From positions 1 to 13,289 of the forward strand of contig CAMOSA010000056.1 in NCBI GenBank assembly GCA_946624335.1: a stretch of DNA of 13,289 nucleotides, given 5' to 3'. Origin of the DNA: an uncultured Prevotellaceae bacterium. Lineage in GTDB: Bacteria; Bacteroidota; Bacteroidia; Bacteroidales; Bacteroidaceae. A program made the position numbers and the translations under genes. Within the stretch, counting starts at the first letter, position 1. Each line of letters opens with the position of its first letter. The notes beneath the pieces are model-generated. The model searched no databases, was not told the DNA's origin, and saw only the letters and a list, made by a program, of their open reading frames with translations. Of the stretch, positions 1 through 7,485 are shown piece by piece.

Positions 1-53
1 AGCGCACTACGTTCGGGACGTAGGGGTCGGGCGTTCGAGTCGCCTCTTTCCGA
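1..53 (+). tRNA. tRNA-Pro (anticodon CGG), 3' part, cut by the window edge
   Basis: The visible part starts in the 3' strand of the D arm. The anticodon stem is CTACG (7-11) with CGTAG (19-23), around the 7-base loop TTCGGGA, so the anticodon at 14-16 is CGG and reads the proline codon CCG. A 5-base variable loop (24-28) follows. The T arm is GGGCG (29-33), TTCGAGT (34-40), CGCCT (41-45). The acceptor 3' strand is CTTTCCG (46-52), with discriminator A at 53. CCA is not encoded, so it must be added after transcription. The 5' acceptor and D arm lie outside the window. The anticodon and variable-loop region closely resembles bacterial tRNA-Pro(CGG). The gene points towards the terminator at 50-97 and is convergent with the BlaI-like gene. 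Confidence 0.9.
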
Positions 54-97
54 CAAGAAAAGCGGCAGATCATCGAATCTGCCGCTTTTCTTGTCGG
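50..97. terminator. Bidirectional hairpin terminator between tRNA-Pro and the BlaI-like gene
   Basis: A perfect 21-bp inverted repeat (50-70 and 77-97) has a 6-base loop CATCGA. The GC-rich core GCGGCAGAT/ATCTGCCGC is flanked by an A-run on the left and a T-run on the right, so it reads as an intrinsic terminator on both strands. It separates the + strand tRNA from the convergent - strand gene ending at 117. The outer 4 bp (CCGA) are the last bases of the tRNA, so the long form of the stem competes with the tRNA acceptor stem. Confidence 0.85.
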
Positions 98-116
98 AAT
101 AGCTATGTGTCGCTGT

Positions 117-488
117 TCAGGCCTGTTTAATCATAGCGATGAGCTCATCCTTCTGCTCGTCGCTGAGTTGCTCATGGCCGATATAGAATTTCATCATATC
201 CATGAAAGAGCCGTCGAAGTAGTGTTCCTTCGTCTTGGCGAGGGCTATCTCGGCGTATTCGGCCCGGGTCAGTGTCGGCGTGAAGAAGATCTTGCTGTTC
301 TTCTTGCGGCTCTTGACGAAGCCTTTCTGCACAAGAATCTTCAAGAAGGTGGCTACGGTGGTGTAAGCCGGCTTCGGTTCCTCGTAGCATTTAAGTATTT
401 CGCCCGTGTAGCCGCACTGTCCTGGCAGTCCCCATAAATAGTGCATAATCTGGAACTCTGAGTGAGTTAAAATCTTTTTGTCTTTCAT
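117..488 (-). CDS. BlaI/MecI/CopY-family transcriptional repressor, without a BlaR partner
   Basis: This 123-residue protein has the length and layout of the BlaI/MecI family. These are dimeric winged-helix repressors that, in classical systems, are inactivated through a membrane metalloprotease sensor (BlaR1/MecR1). The N-terminal half holds the winged helix, with recognition-helix region AYTTVATFLKILVQKGFV at about residues 41-58 followed by a basic wing (KSRKKNSKIFF). The C-terminal half (about 75-123) is helical and suits dimerisation. I start at 488 (MKDKKILTHSEF): this matches family starts and has AAAAAAGGAAAACC just upstream. An in-frame ATG at 548 would add 20 non-family residues and lies upstream of a putative -7 element. 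No M56-type sensor gene adjoins it: downstream are a terminator and a tRNA, upstream is an unrelated gene. The target genes are therefore unknown. Confidence 0.88.
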   Translation of the reverse strand: MKDKKILTHSEFQIMHYLWGLPGQCGYTGEILKCYEEPKPAYTTVATFLKILVQKGFVKSRKKNSKIFFTPTLTRAEYAEIALAKTKEHYFDGSFMDMMKFYIGHEQLSDEQKDELIAMIKQA

Positions 489-515
489 TGGTTTTCCTTT
501 TTTGATATTGCTCAG

Positions 516-523
516 CAAAGGTA
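516..523 (-). promoter_or_regulatory. Putative -7 element of the BlaI-like gene
   Basis: Read on the - strand this is TACCTTTG, an exact match to the Bacteroidetes -7 consensus TAnnTTTG, 28 bases before the chosen ATG. No good TTTG is found 19-21 bases further upstream, so the -33 element would be weak. A symmetrical TTTTGTCAAAA (563-573) upstream could be an operator, possibly for autoregulation, but it does not resemble the classical TACA/TGTA bla operator. Confidence 0.4.
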
Positions 524-640
524 CGTTTATTTCCGTTGAAACTGACATATTTTAACTGCCAATTTTGTCAAAAGTCCTACTCCTTAACTTTTATTTGCAT
601 GGCGGGGCGTTTTAAGGGGTGCTAAATATATAAGTCTTAA

Positions 641-687
641 CACTCATTTGACAACAAGAGCTTGTGCTCGTTGCTGTCAAATGAGTG
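641..687. terminator. Long hairpin between the DUF3108 gene and the BlaI-like gene
   Basis: Arms CACTCATTTGACA (641-653) and TGTCAAATGAGTG (675-687) pair perfectly over 13 bp. Inside, after one A/C mismatch, CAAGAGC pairs with GCTC(G)TTG, with one bulged G, around loop TTGT, giving about 20 bp in all. It begins 33 bases after the stop of the - strand DUF3108 gene. It probably ends or stabilises the transcript from the GH3-lipoprotein-DUF3108 cluster. No U-run follows on the - strand, so a role as a regulatory site or RNA processing site is also possible. The rest of 549-720 shows nothing coding. Confidence 0.5.
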
Positions 688-720
688 CTATGAAGTTGTT
701 TCTTTGGGAGTTGAAAAGCG

Positions 721-1530
721 CTATTTGATGATCGACGTCTGCGGGTTGCGCAGTCCTTTATGGGAGCTGAGGAAGGCTTTGGCGGTGCCGAAGCGCAGGT
801 AGAGGTCGAGGCGTACGGGCATGTGGTTCTGGTCGTCGGTGATATAGAAGGTGACCACTTCCTTCTCTTTCTTGCCTTTATACTCGACGAAGGAGAAGAC
901 GAGACACTGGTAGGTGATGCCGGTGGACTCCATCTTGAATTTCTTGCGGCCTCGGAAGATGATCGTTGCCTCCTTGATCTTGCAGCCGTCGGCCATGCGG
1001 AACTTGATCTTCTGGCCGTCGCGGTAGTCGGCGGGGTCGAATGACCGTGCGCGCATCATCATGCTGACCATGTCGAAGACACATTCCGTGTCGTTGTACT
1101 CGTTGGTCTTGACCTTGCCTTCGTTGTTGACGTAGCGCTGGCTGACGTGTATCTTGCCATTGGGGTAGGTGTATCGTGCCTCGTCGATGTAGAAGCGTTT
1201 GCCCTCGAGCGCCCCCTTGCGGTAGTAGAGCGGTATGAGGTCGGTGGTGATGTAGCTCGTGAGGGTGTCGCGCATCATGAAGAACTTGTCGGTGCGCTTG
1301 CTGCCTCGTGTGATGAGGTTGGCGCGGTACGCGCTCTTGCCTTCGTAGGTGCTCTTCTGTATGTCGAGGCTGGCCGTGCCGGCCTTGATCCATACGAATT
1401 GCCAGTTGAAGTAGAGCTGGTAGTCGAGGCGCTCGCCGGCGTTGAAGGCCTTGTTCTCAAGCGGGCATTGTGCTGTGGCTGCCGCGCTGAAGGCTGCCAG
1501 GCAGGTGATGAGTAACAGGAATTTCTTCAT
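721..1530 (-). CDS. DUF3108 domain protein, secreted
   Basis: The protein has 269 residues with a clear signal peptide: MKK, then a hydrophobic stretch (LLLITCLAAFSAAA). Cleavage is likely near residue 20 (ATA-Q). The Gln after the cleavage site is common in Bacteroidetes exported proteins, and the Q before the Cys argues against a lipobox. The mature part looks like one beta-rich DUF3108 domain. It begins with the characteristic NAGERLDYQLYFNWQFVW and continues through VFDMVSMMMRARSFD to a C-terminal FYITDDQNHMPVRLDLYLRFG. The family is periplasmic or envelope-located and has no established biochemical role. The gene lies 66 bases after the Ig-like lipoprotein gene on the same strand, so it is likely the last gene of a GH3-lipoprotein-DUF3108 transcript that ends at the hairpin 641-687. 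Confidence 0.85.
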   Translation of the reverse strand: MKKFLLLITCLAAFSAAATAQCPLENKAFNAGERLDYQLYFNWQFVWIKAGTASLDIQKSTYEGKSAYRANLITRGSKRTDKFFMMRDTLTSYITTDLIPLYYRKGALEGKRFYIDEARYTYPNGKIHVSQRYVNNEGKVKTNEYNDTECVFDMVSMMMRARSFDPADYRDGQKIKFRMADGCKIKEATIIFRGRKKFKMESTGITYQCLVFSFVEYKGKKEKEVVTFYITDDQNHMPVRLDLYLRFGTAKAFLSSHKGLRNPQTSIIK

Positions 1531-1596
1531 AGGGCTTACTGTTGTTGGTCTTCACTTGGACAGCGGGGCGGTATGAAAGTTTAATACACGTGGCCG

Positions 1597-3648
1597 CTAT
1601 CTGCTGCTACGTTTCTTGGATTCTCGCTCCATGGCGGCGTCGCGTTCCTTGTTGCGCGCCTTGATGTCCTTGGTCTTGTCGGGCTTCTGCTTGGTGATCT
1701 TTGCCGGCTTCTGCTTCATCAGCGGGACGGCTCTGAAGTCCCAGTCCTGTGTGACCTCGAACTTGGCTTTCACGGGCAGTGCCTTTGGGTAGTAGAAGAC
1801 TTCCTCGGGGCCGTTGCCGCTGTCGTAGTCGCCTGTGGACCACACGCCGTCGCCATTGCGGTCGATGAAGCAGCGGAGGTAGTAGTCGCCGGGCTTCAGG
1901 TAGTGGAACTCGGCGAAGCCGTTGGGCTTGGTTCGCTCGGTGCGTACGGGCTTGTCCGTGGTGTTGAGCAGCTGTACGATGACTGTGGTGTCCTTGGTCA
2001 GCGTGTTGATGAACAGTGCCCCGTATTCTTCTTCCTTGCGGGTGCGGAACTCCTGCTTGATGGGCTTGTTGGTGTGTCCGAGGGCGCCTCGGACGGCGGC
2101 GCTGTCGATCTCGAAGCTGTAGGTCTGCTCCAGGTCCCATTCGGCGAAGAGCTGGAACTGCCGTCGGCTGCCTTTGACGGGCACGAAGAGGAAGGTGGTG
2201 TCGACCCAGACGGAGTCGATCATGACCTTGAAGTGGACGGCCGACGAGTCGGGCGGCGTGACGGGTTCCGAGAAGGTGAAGATGGGGTTCTGGTTGGGGT
2301 CGATGCTGCCGCTGGGCTTGCATTCGACCTTGAGGGCGATGTCCTCGGCCGGCATGGGCTGGGGCGTGTAGCTCTCGTCCTTCTTCTGTTTCTTCTTCTG
2401 CTCCTTGTCCCATTCCTCGCGCTTCTTGTCGAGCTCTTTCAGCTGCATGGCGCGGCTGGTCTTGGGCAGGATGTTGAGCGTGTCGGTCTTCCAGACGAGC
2501 TGATGCAGGGTGTCTGTGTCGAGATAGGTGAAGCTCAGCGTCATCGTGTCGGCATAGGCGATGGTCGTGTCGGTGATCCAGTAGGTCACGGTGTCGCCCT
2601 TGGCGGACGGTTCGGCGATGAAGCCTCCGTCGCCCTCGAAGCTGATGCCCTGAATGCGTGGCAGCGAGTCGGACGGCGCGGTGAAGAAGGCTGTGAACGA
2701 CTCCGGCAGGTCGCGCTGTGTCTTCAGCAGGTGGCGGTCCTGTCCCTCCTCGAGGAAGGCGCGCAGGACGATGTCGTCGGGGTAGAAGTGGGTGTAGTGT
2801 ACGGGCACGATGCTGTCGTAGTGGGTCGTATCGCGCCAGATGGTGTCCAGGCGTATGTCGGGTCCGCAGGTGGAGACGAAGCGTGTGGTGTCAAAGGCGA
2901 GGATCTCGCTCTTCTGGCTGAAGACGAAATCGCCGTCGATGTCCTTCAGCGCAAAGGCCTGGTAGCGACGGTCGCGCGCCACTCCTTTGATGACGAAGCG
3001 CCCGCTGCCGTTGGTGCGGCTGACGCGGTCGAAGTGGTGACTGCGGAAGAGGCTGTCGGGCACGATGCCGTCGTCGTTCACTTCGTAGAGTCCGACGAGT
3101 ATGCCTTTGATGGGTTCGAGGTCCTCGGCGTTGAGGACGTAGCCCGACACCTCCATCGTGTCGATGTGCTCGCCTGTGGAGAACGAGAAGGTGTAGTTGC
3201 CCATGGGGTTCCCCTCGTTGTTGTCGACGATGGCGTCGGCGAAGTCGATGGTGTAGGTCGTGTTGGGCTTGAGGGTGTCGAAGAGCTCGATGCGCACTTG
3301 CTTGCCTACGGCACGTATGTTGGGCATCTCGCCTTGCGGCGGCGAAACGATGACCTTCTCGCTGGCGTTCTCTATCTTGACGTACTCGTTGAACTGTATG
3401 GCAATCTTGCGCTTGTCGGATCGTGTGGCCTGGTTGGCCGGCGAGCTGGCGATGACGCGCGGCGGCGTCTCGTCGTAGGGGCCGCCGTCGGGCGAGCCGA
3501 TGTTGGCGCAGGCACAGGCCAGCAGGATCAGTGCGAGGCAATAGTAGATGGCACCCAGTCCGGAGCTGGCGTGCACCGGACTGTTCACTTGCTTGCTGCT
3601 GAGGGCTTTAAGCACGAGCTGTCTCAAACGTCGGCCGATCAGTTTCAT
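1597..3648 (-). CDS. SbsA-Ig-like (Big_5) domain lipoprotein
   Basis: The protein has 683 residues. A hydrophobic segment at about 31-46 (LGAIYYCLALILLACA) ends in ACACAN, with two candidate lipidation cysteines (45 and 47). The following IGSPDGGPYDETPP resembles the start of the mature Bacteroidetes Ig-like lipoproteins. Residues about 60-158 form an SbsA-Ig-like domain (IAIQFNEYV, LKPNTTYTIDFADAIVDNNEGNPM). A carnitine/SdrD-like beta domain follows at about 165-245. A Lys-rich, probably coiled stretch (about 405-428) precedes a second Ig-like module. Near the C-terminus is a DRNGDGVWSTGD Ca-binding-like loop, then a very basic tail. The N-region before the hydrophobic segment is long (about 30 residues), but no later Met is available. 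The gene starts 26 bases after the GH3 stop. It is probably an outer-membrane-anchored surface or periplasmic protein; its function is unknown. Confidence 0.85.
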   Translation of the reverse strand: MKLIGRRLRQLVLKALSSKQVNSPVHASSGLGAIYYCLALILLACACANIGSPDGGPYDETPPRVIASSPANQATRSDKRKIAIQFNEYVKIENASEKVIVSPPQGEMPNIRAVGKQVRIELFDTLKPNTTYTIDFADAIVDNNEGNPMGNYTFSFSTGEHIDTMEVSGYVLNAEDLEPIKGILVGLYEVNDDGIVPDSLFRSHHFDRVSRTNGSGRFVIKGVARDRRYQAFALKDIDGDFVFSQKSEILAFDTTRFVSTCGPDIRLDTIWRDTTHYDSIVPVHYTHFYPDDIVLRAFLEEGQDRHLLKTQRDLPESFTAFFTAPSDSLPRIQGISFEGDGGFIAEPSAKGDTVTYWITDTTIAYADTMTLSFTYLDTDTLHQLVWKTDTLNILPKTSRAMQLKELDKKREEWDKEQKKKQKKDESYTPQPMPAEDIALKVECKPSGSIDPNQNPIFTFSEPVTPPDSSAVHFKVMIDSVWVDTTFLFVPVKGSRRQFQLFAEWDLEQTYSFEIDSAAVRGALGHTNKPIKQEFRTRKEEEYGALFINTLTKDTTVIVQLLNTTDKPVRTERTKPNGFAEFHYLKPGDYYLRCFIDRNGDGVWSTGDYDSGNGPEEVFYYPKALPVKAKFEVTQDWDFRAVPLMKQKPAKITKQKPDKTKDIKARNKERDAAMERESKKRSSR

Positions 3649-3674
3649 CGATTATATAGGGTTGTTGTCTTTCG

Positions 3675-5186
3675 TTAGTCTTTGTTCAGCTCGAGCATCT
3701 CCTCGATGATGGTCCTGTCGTTGCTCAGTCGGGGCACCTTGTGCTGTCCTCCGAGCTTGCCTTTCATCTTGAGCCACTCGTTGAACAGGCCGTGGCGTGC
3801 GGTGACAATCTCGAGTTGCTGCAGCGTGACGTCCTTGAAGCGCTTGGCCTCATAGTCGGAGTTGTCGGCCTGCAGTGCCTTGTCGAGTGCCTCGGCAAAG
3901 GCGTTGACGTCGGCTGGCTGGCGTGAGAACTCGATGAGCCACTGGTGGCGGCACTTGCCGGCCTCGTCCATGAAGACGGGTGCCGCCGTGTATTCCAGCA
4001 CCTCGGCGCCGGTGGCTTTGCATGCTGCGGCGAGGCCGTGCTCGGCGTTGTCGACGATGAGCTCTTCGCCGAAGGCGTTGATGAAGAACTTGGTGCGCCC
4101 GGTGATGACAAACTTGTAGGGTGCTGTCTGCGTGAAGCGTACCGTGTCGCCGATCATGTAGCGCCAGAGGCCGCTGGAGGTGGTGATGAGCATGGCGTAG
4201 TTGCGGCCGGGCTCCACCTGCCACAGGGGCACGGCGTGCGGCGCATCGCTGCCGAGCTCGTCCATGGCGATGAACTCGAAGAAGACGCCGTAGTCGATCA
4301 TCAGCAGCATGGCCTTGTCGGCCGGGTCGCTCTGTATGCCGAAGAAGCCTTCGCTGGCGTTGTAGGTCTCCATGTAGGACATACGCTCGCTGTCGATCAT
4401 GCGGCGGTACTGCTCGCGGTAGGGGCCGAAGGCTACGCCGCCGTGGAAGAATACCTCGAGGTTGGGCCACACCTCGTTGAGGTGCTCCTTGCCCGAGAGT
4501 TCCAGCACGTGGGTCAGCACGGACAGCATCCATGACGGCACGCCGCTGATGTTCGTGACGTTGCGGTGCATGGCTTCGCGGGCGATGCGGTCGCGCTTCA
4601 CCTCGAAGTCGCTGAGCAGCGCTGTCTTCTTGCTGGGGACGCGCAGGTAGTTGACCAGCGGGTTGATGTTCTCGATGAGGATGGCGCTGAGGTCGCCGAC
4701 GAGCGAGTGCTGCAGGTTGTAGTTGGGGGCATGTGATCCGCCGAGGATCAGCGCCCGGCCGTCGAGGATGCGGCTCTCGGGGTGGTTGCGCAGGTACAGC
4801 GCCACGCAGTCCTGGCCGCCGGCATAGTGCGTGTCCTTCAGTCCTTGCGGCGAGACGGGTATGAACTTGCTCTTGTCGCTCGTCGTGCCGCTGCTCTTGG
4901 CGTACCATTTGACGCGGCCTGGCCACAGGATGTCGCTGGCGCCGTGGCGCATACGGTCGATGTCGGCTTTCAGGTCGTCGTAGTTGGTGACAGGGCATGC
5001 CTGTGCAAATTCTTCGTAGGTGTGGATGTCTGCGTAGTGGTGCCGCTGGCCCCACTCGGTGTTGCGGGCGGCTGACAGCAGGCGTTGAAGCACTCTCCGC
5101 TGGAGGGCTTCGGTGTCTTGCGCATAGGACTCAATGCGGTGAGTGCGAGGCGCAAAGAGGGGACGTGCTAGTCGTGTGATGCTCAT
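3675..5186 (-). CDS. GH3 auxin-responsive-promoter family protein (acyl-adenylating amido synthetase fold)
   Basis: This 503-residue protein belongs to the GH3 family of the ANL adenylating-enzyme superfamily. Plant members join amino acids to acyl acids by way of an acyl-AMP. The substrate of the bacterial ones is not known. Visible motifs are the phosphate loop SSGTTSDKSKFIP (98-110), the acyl/AMP motif YNASEGFFG (275-283), and YMIGDTVRF (343-351) followed by GRTKFFINAFGEEL. I place the start at 5186 (MSITRLARPLF). A near-perfect promoter (5195-5225) lies inside the upstream extension to 5309, which would therefore not be transcribed, and the added residues are Cys-rich and unlike the family. 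It is probably the first gene of a transcript with the lipoprotein (26-base gap) and the DUF3108 gene. Confidence 0.9.
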   Translation of the reverse strand: MSITRLARPLFAPRTHRIESYAQDTEALQRRVLQRLLSAARNTEWGQRHHYADIHTYEEFAQACPVTNYDDLKADIDRMRHGASDILWPGRVKWYAKSSGTTSDKSKFIPVSPQGLKDTHYAGGQDCVALYLRNHPESRILDGRALILGGSHAPNYNLQHSLVGDLSAILIENINPLVNYLRVPSKKTALLSDFEVKRDRIAREAMHRNVTNISGVPSWMLSVLTHVLELSGKEHLNEVWPNLEVFFHGGVAFGPYREQYRRMIDSERMSYMETYNASEGFFGIQSDPADKAMLLMIDYGVFFEFIAMDELGSDAPHAVPLWQVEPGRNYAMLITTSSGLWRYMIGDTVRFTQTAPYKFVITGRTKFFINAFGEELIVDNAEHGLAAACKATGAEVLEYTAAPVFMDEAGKCRHQWLIEFSRQPADVNAFAEALDKALQADNSDYEAKRFKDVTLQQLEIVTARHGLFNEWLKMKGKLGGQHKVPRLSNDRTIIEEMLELNKD

Positions 5187-5194
5187 TTGGGCGA

Positions 5195-5225
5195 CAAAGA
5201 TACGGCAAAATAGCCAGTCGACAAA
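5195..5225 (-). promoter_or_regulatory. Promoter of the GH3-lipoprotein-DUF3108 transcript
   Basis: On the - strand, TTTG (5222-5225) is followed after exactly 19 bases by TATCTTTG (5195-5202). This matches the Bacteroidetes primary-sigma consensus TTTG-N19-21-TAnnTTTG. The -7 element ends only 8 bases before the ATG at 5186, so the mRNA would be leaderless or nearly so. Confidence 0.75.
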
Positions 5226-5287
5226 ATCAGCGGGTTTAAATAATGTTATACAAGTCCCGCAAGCATGAAAATAAGCTTGTATGATAG

Positions 5288-5334
5288 CGCAGGGGCAGCG
5301 AGATGTCAAGGACTGGCATCTCGCTGCCCCTGCG
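5288..5334. terminator. Strong hairpin downstream of rnc
   Basis: CGCAGGGGCAGCGAGATG (5288-5305) and CATCTCGCTGCCCCTGCG (5317-5334) form an 18-bp perfect stem, extended inwards by TCA/TGG around loop AGGAC. It lies 36 bases after the rnc stop and about 60 bases before the next promoter, so it probably ends the acpP-fabF-rnc transcript. No clear U-run follows on the - strand. A second, weak inverted repeat ATACAAG/CTTGTAT (5248-5254, 5276-5282) lies next to it. Confidence 0.6.
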
Positions 5335-5369
5335 GGGCGTCATTTACTTGCGGAACTTAAGTAATGTTA

Positions 5370-6194
5370 TCATTCCGTCTCGGGCAGCAGTGCGGTGGGC
5401 TCTTCTTCCTGAGCCGTTCGCCGCGACTTGGCGTCGAAGATGGCCTGTGTGAGCTGACGGTCGGCCCTCAAGGCTTCCAGCGTGGCCTTGGCGGCCATCT
5501 GGTGGCTCTCTTTCTTCGAGTAGCCCTTACCGGTCTCGCAGTCAAGTCCTTCGAGCACGATGCGTGTCACGAAGACGGGTGCCGCATGGGGGTCTTGCTG
5601 CTGCTCGACGAGGCGGAAGTCGAGCTGGATGCGGTTCTTCTGTGTCCACTCGATGAGCTTCGACTTGAAGTTGACCTCCTTGGCGGCCATGGAGTCGATG
5701 TTCATCAGGCGTCCCAGGATGCGCTCCTTCATGAAGTACATACATGCGTCGTAGCCTCGGTCGAGGTAGATGGCGCCCATGAGGGCCTCGAAGGCGTTGC
5801 CGCCCATGTTGCTGTTGTGGGCGTTGGAGTGGCTGTTGGAGTGGATGAGGCGGTCGAGGCCGATGTCGCGTGAGAGGCGGTTGAGGGTCTCGCGCTGCAC
5901 GATCTTGCTGCGTGTGTTGGTGAGGAAACCCTCATGCTGGGTGGTGAAGTGGTGGTAGAGGATGTCGCTCACGGTGGACTCCAGCACGGCGTCGCCCAGA
6001 TACTCCAGGCGCTCGTTGTGCTCGCTGGTGCTGCGCTTGCCGTGGCGTGCCGTCGACTTGTGCTGCAGCGCCAGCTTGTAGTAGTTGGTGTGGTGTGGGT
6101 AGAAGCCCAGGATCTCGTATATAGACGCGCAAAGCTCCCTGTCCTTGCGGAAAGGGAGCTTGATGCGGTCGATCAGATTGTTGGTCGTAAACAC
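5370..6194 (-). CDS. rnc: Ribonuclease III
   Basis: This 274-residue endonuclease cuts double-stranded RNA in rRNA precursors and structured mRNAs. The nuclease signature NERLEYLGDAVLE sits at 60-72, supplying Glu61, Glu64 and Asp68. EGFL (88-91) corresponds to the conserved Glu65 region of E. coli. GNAFEALMGAIYLD (132-145) carries the essential Glu (136). The position of E. coli Asp114 is Asn133 here. The double-stranded RNA-binding domain covers about 174-244 (NFKSKLIEWTQKN, KKESHQMAAKATLEAL), followed by a 30-residue acidic tail. The start is GTG at 6192-6194, three bases after the fabF stop; no in-frame ATG exists until residue 130, well inside the domain. The tight spacing suggests translational coupling to fabF. 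Placement after acpP-fabF is a familiar bacterial arrangement. Confidence 0.95.
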   Translation of the reverse strand: MFTTNNLIDRIKLPFRKDRELCASIYEILGFYPHHTNYYKLALQHKSTARHGKRSTSEHNERLEYLGDAVLESTVSDILYHHFTTQHEGFLTNTRSKIVQRETLNRLSRDIGLDRLIHSNSHSNAHNSNMGGNAFEALMGAIYLDRGYDACMYFMKERILGRLMNIDSMAAKEVNFKSKLIEWTQKNRIQLDFRLVEQQQDPHAAPVFVTRIVLEGLDCETGKGYSKKESHQMAAKATLEALRADRQLTQAIFDAKSRRTAQEEEPTALLPETE

Positions 6195-6197
6195 GGC

Positions 6198-7466
6198 TTA
6201 ATCTTCGTATTTCTTGAAAATCACGCAGGCGTTGTGGCCTCCGAAGCCGAAGGTGTTGCTCAGGGCGGCACGCACGGTGCGCTTCTGAGCCACGTTGAAC
6301 GTGAAGTTCAGGTTGTAGTCGATCTCTTCGTCGAGGTCGTCGTCGGCGTGGTTGATGGTGGGGGGCACGATGTCGTTCTTCACGGCCAGCACGCTGGCGA
6401 GTGCTTCGACGGCTCCGGCAGCGCCGAGCAGGTGTCCCGTCATCGACTTTGTCGAGGAGATGTTCAGCTTGTAGGCGTGCTCGCCGAAGAGCTCCTTGAT
6501 GGCTTTTGCCTCGGAGATGTCGCCGACGTGTGTCGACGTGCCGTGCACGTTGATGTAGTCGATGTCCTCGGGCTGCATGCCGGCGTCCTCGAGGGCGTTC
6601 TGCATGACGAGCTTAGCGCCGAGGCCTTCGGGGTGCGACGCCGTGATGTGGTATGCGTCGGCGCTCATGCCTTCGCCGACCATCTCGGCGTAGATCTTGG
6701 CGCCGCGGGCCTTGGCGTGCTCCAGCTCCTCGAGGATGAGGCAGCCGGCGCCTTCGCCCATGATGAAGCCGTCGCGGCTGGCGCTGAAGGGGCGGCTGGC
6801 CGTAGCGGGATCGTCGTTGCGGGTCGACAGGGCTTTCATCGCGTTGAAGCCGCCCACGCCGCCCTCGGTGATGGCGGCTTCGGCACCTCCGCTGACGATG
6901 GCGTCGGCCTTGCCCAGACGAATCAGGTTGAAGGCGTCAGCCAGGGCGCTGGTGCTCGAGGCGCAGGCCGAGGTCGTCACGTAGTTGGGGCCATGGAAGC
7001 CGTGGAGGATGCTGATGTGTCCGGCGGCGATGTCGGCGATCATTTTGGGGATGAAGAAGGGGCCGAACTTGGGGCCCAGCTCGGCGCCCGTGCGGCCGTA
7101 GGCTTCGATCTCTTCCTGGAAGGTCTTGATGCCGCCGATGCCGACGCCGAAGACGACGCCCACGCGGTTCTTGTCCAGACCCTCATACTCCAGGCCGCTG
7201 TCGGCGAGAGCCTGATTGGCGGCGGCGATGGCGTATTGGCAGTAGGGGTCCATCTTGCGGGCCTCCTTGCGGTCGAGGCCGAAGTCTTCGGCGTTGAAGC
7301 CTTTCACCTCGCACGCGAACTTCGTCTTGAACTTCTCGGTATTGAAATGGGTAATGGGAGCAGCACCGCTCACACCGTTCACCAGGTTCTGCCACGTCTC
7401 GTCGACGGAGTTGCCCAGCGGTGTGATGGCACCGAGTCCGGTTACCACGACTCTCTTTAATTCCAT
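6198..7466 (-). CDS. fabF: Beta-ketoacyl-ACP synthase II
   Basis: This 422-residue condensing enzyme elongates acyl-ACP with malonyl-ACP in type II fatty acid synthesis, in the cytoplasm. The catalytic triad is present: Cys168 in TTSACASSTSAL, His308 in NVHGTSTHVGD and His345 in SMTGHLLGAAGAVEAL, with Lys340 just before the last. The Gly-rich NTFGFGGHN (405-412) near the C-terminus is also typical. The start at 7466 (MELKRVVVTGLGAITPLG) matches the family. An in-frame extension to 7523 would run into the repeat-rich spacer and is rejected. No separate promoter is visible, so it is probably transcribed with acpP across a 146-base spacer that holds two inverted octamer arrays. It is followed after 3 bases by rnc. 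Confidence 0.97.
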   Translation of the reverse strand: MELKRVVVTGLGAITPLGNSVDETWQNLVNGVSGAAPITHFNTEKFKTKFACEVKGFNAEDFGLDRKEARKMDPYCQYAIAAANQALADSGLEYEGLDKNRVGVVFGVGIGGIKTFQEEIEAYGRTGAELGPKFGPFFIPKMIADIAAGHISILHGFHGPNYVTTSACASSTSALADAFNLIRLGKADAIVSGGAEAAITEGGVGGFNAMKALSTRNDDPATASRPFSASRDGFIMGEGAGCLILEELEHAKARGAKIYAEMVGEGMSADAYHITASHPEGLGAKLVMQNALEDAGMQPEDIDYINVHGTSTHVGDISEAKAIKELFGEHAYKLNISSTKSMTGHLLGAAGAVEALASVLAVKNDIVPPTINHADDDLDEEIDYNLNFTFNVAQKRTVRAALSNTFGFGGHNACVIFKKYED

Positions 7467-7485
7467 AAAAACTAATATAATAGCT

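Noticed and set aside
7..23. Long variable arm of a class II tRNA (Leu or Ser)
   Set aside because: The 5-bp stem with a 7-base loop TTCGGGA is the anticodon arm of tRNA-Pro(CGG). The variable loop that follows has only 5 bases and the T arm fits.
489..548. N-terminal extension of the BlaI-like protein starting at 548
   Set aside because: The 20 extra residues are not family-like and the putative -7 element (516-523) lies within them.
1903..3678. Long open frame on the + strand (591 codons) opposite the Ig-like lipoprotein gene
   Set aside because: It is an antisense frame produced by high GC and third-position bias. Its translation is Val/Gly/Glu-rich, without any recognisable motif, while the opposite strand encodes a clear lipoprotein.
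5934..7460. Long open frame on the + strand (508 codons) opposite fabF and the start of rnc
   Set aside because: Same cause. The - strand has complete FabF and RNase III motifs, and the antisense product is low-complexity Val/Gly/Ala.
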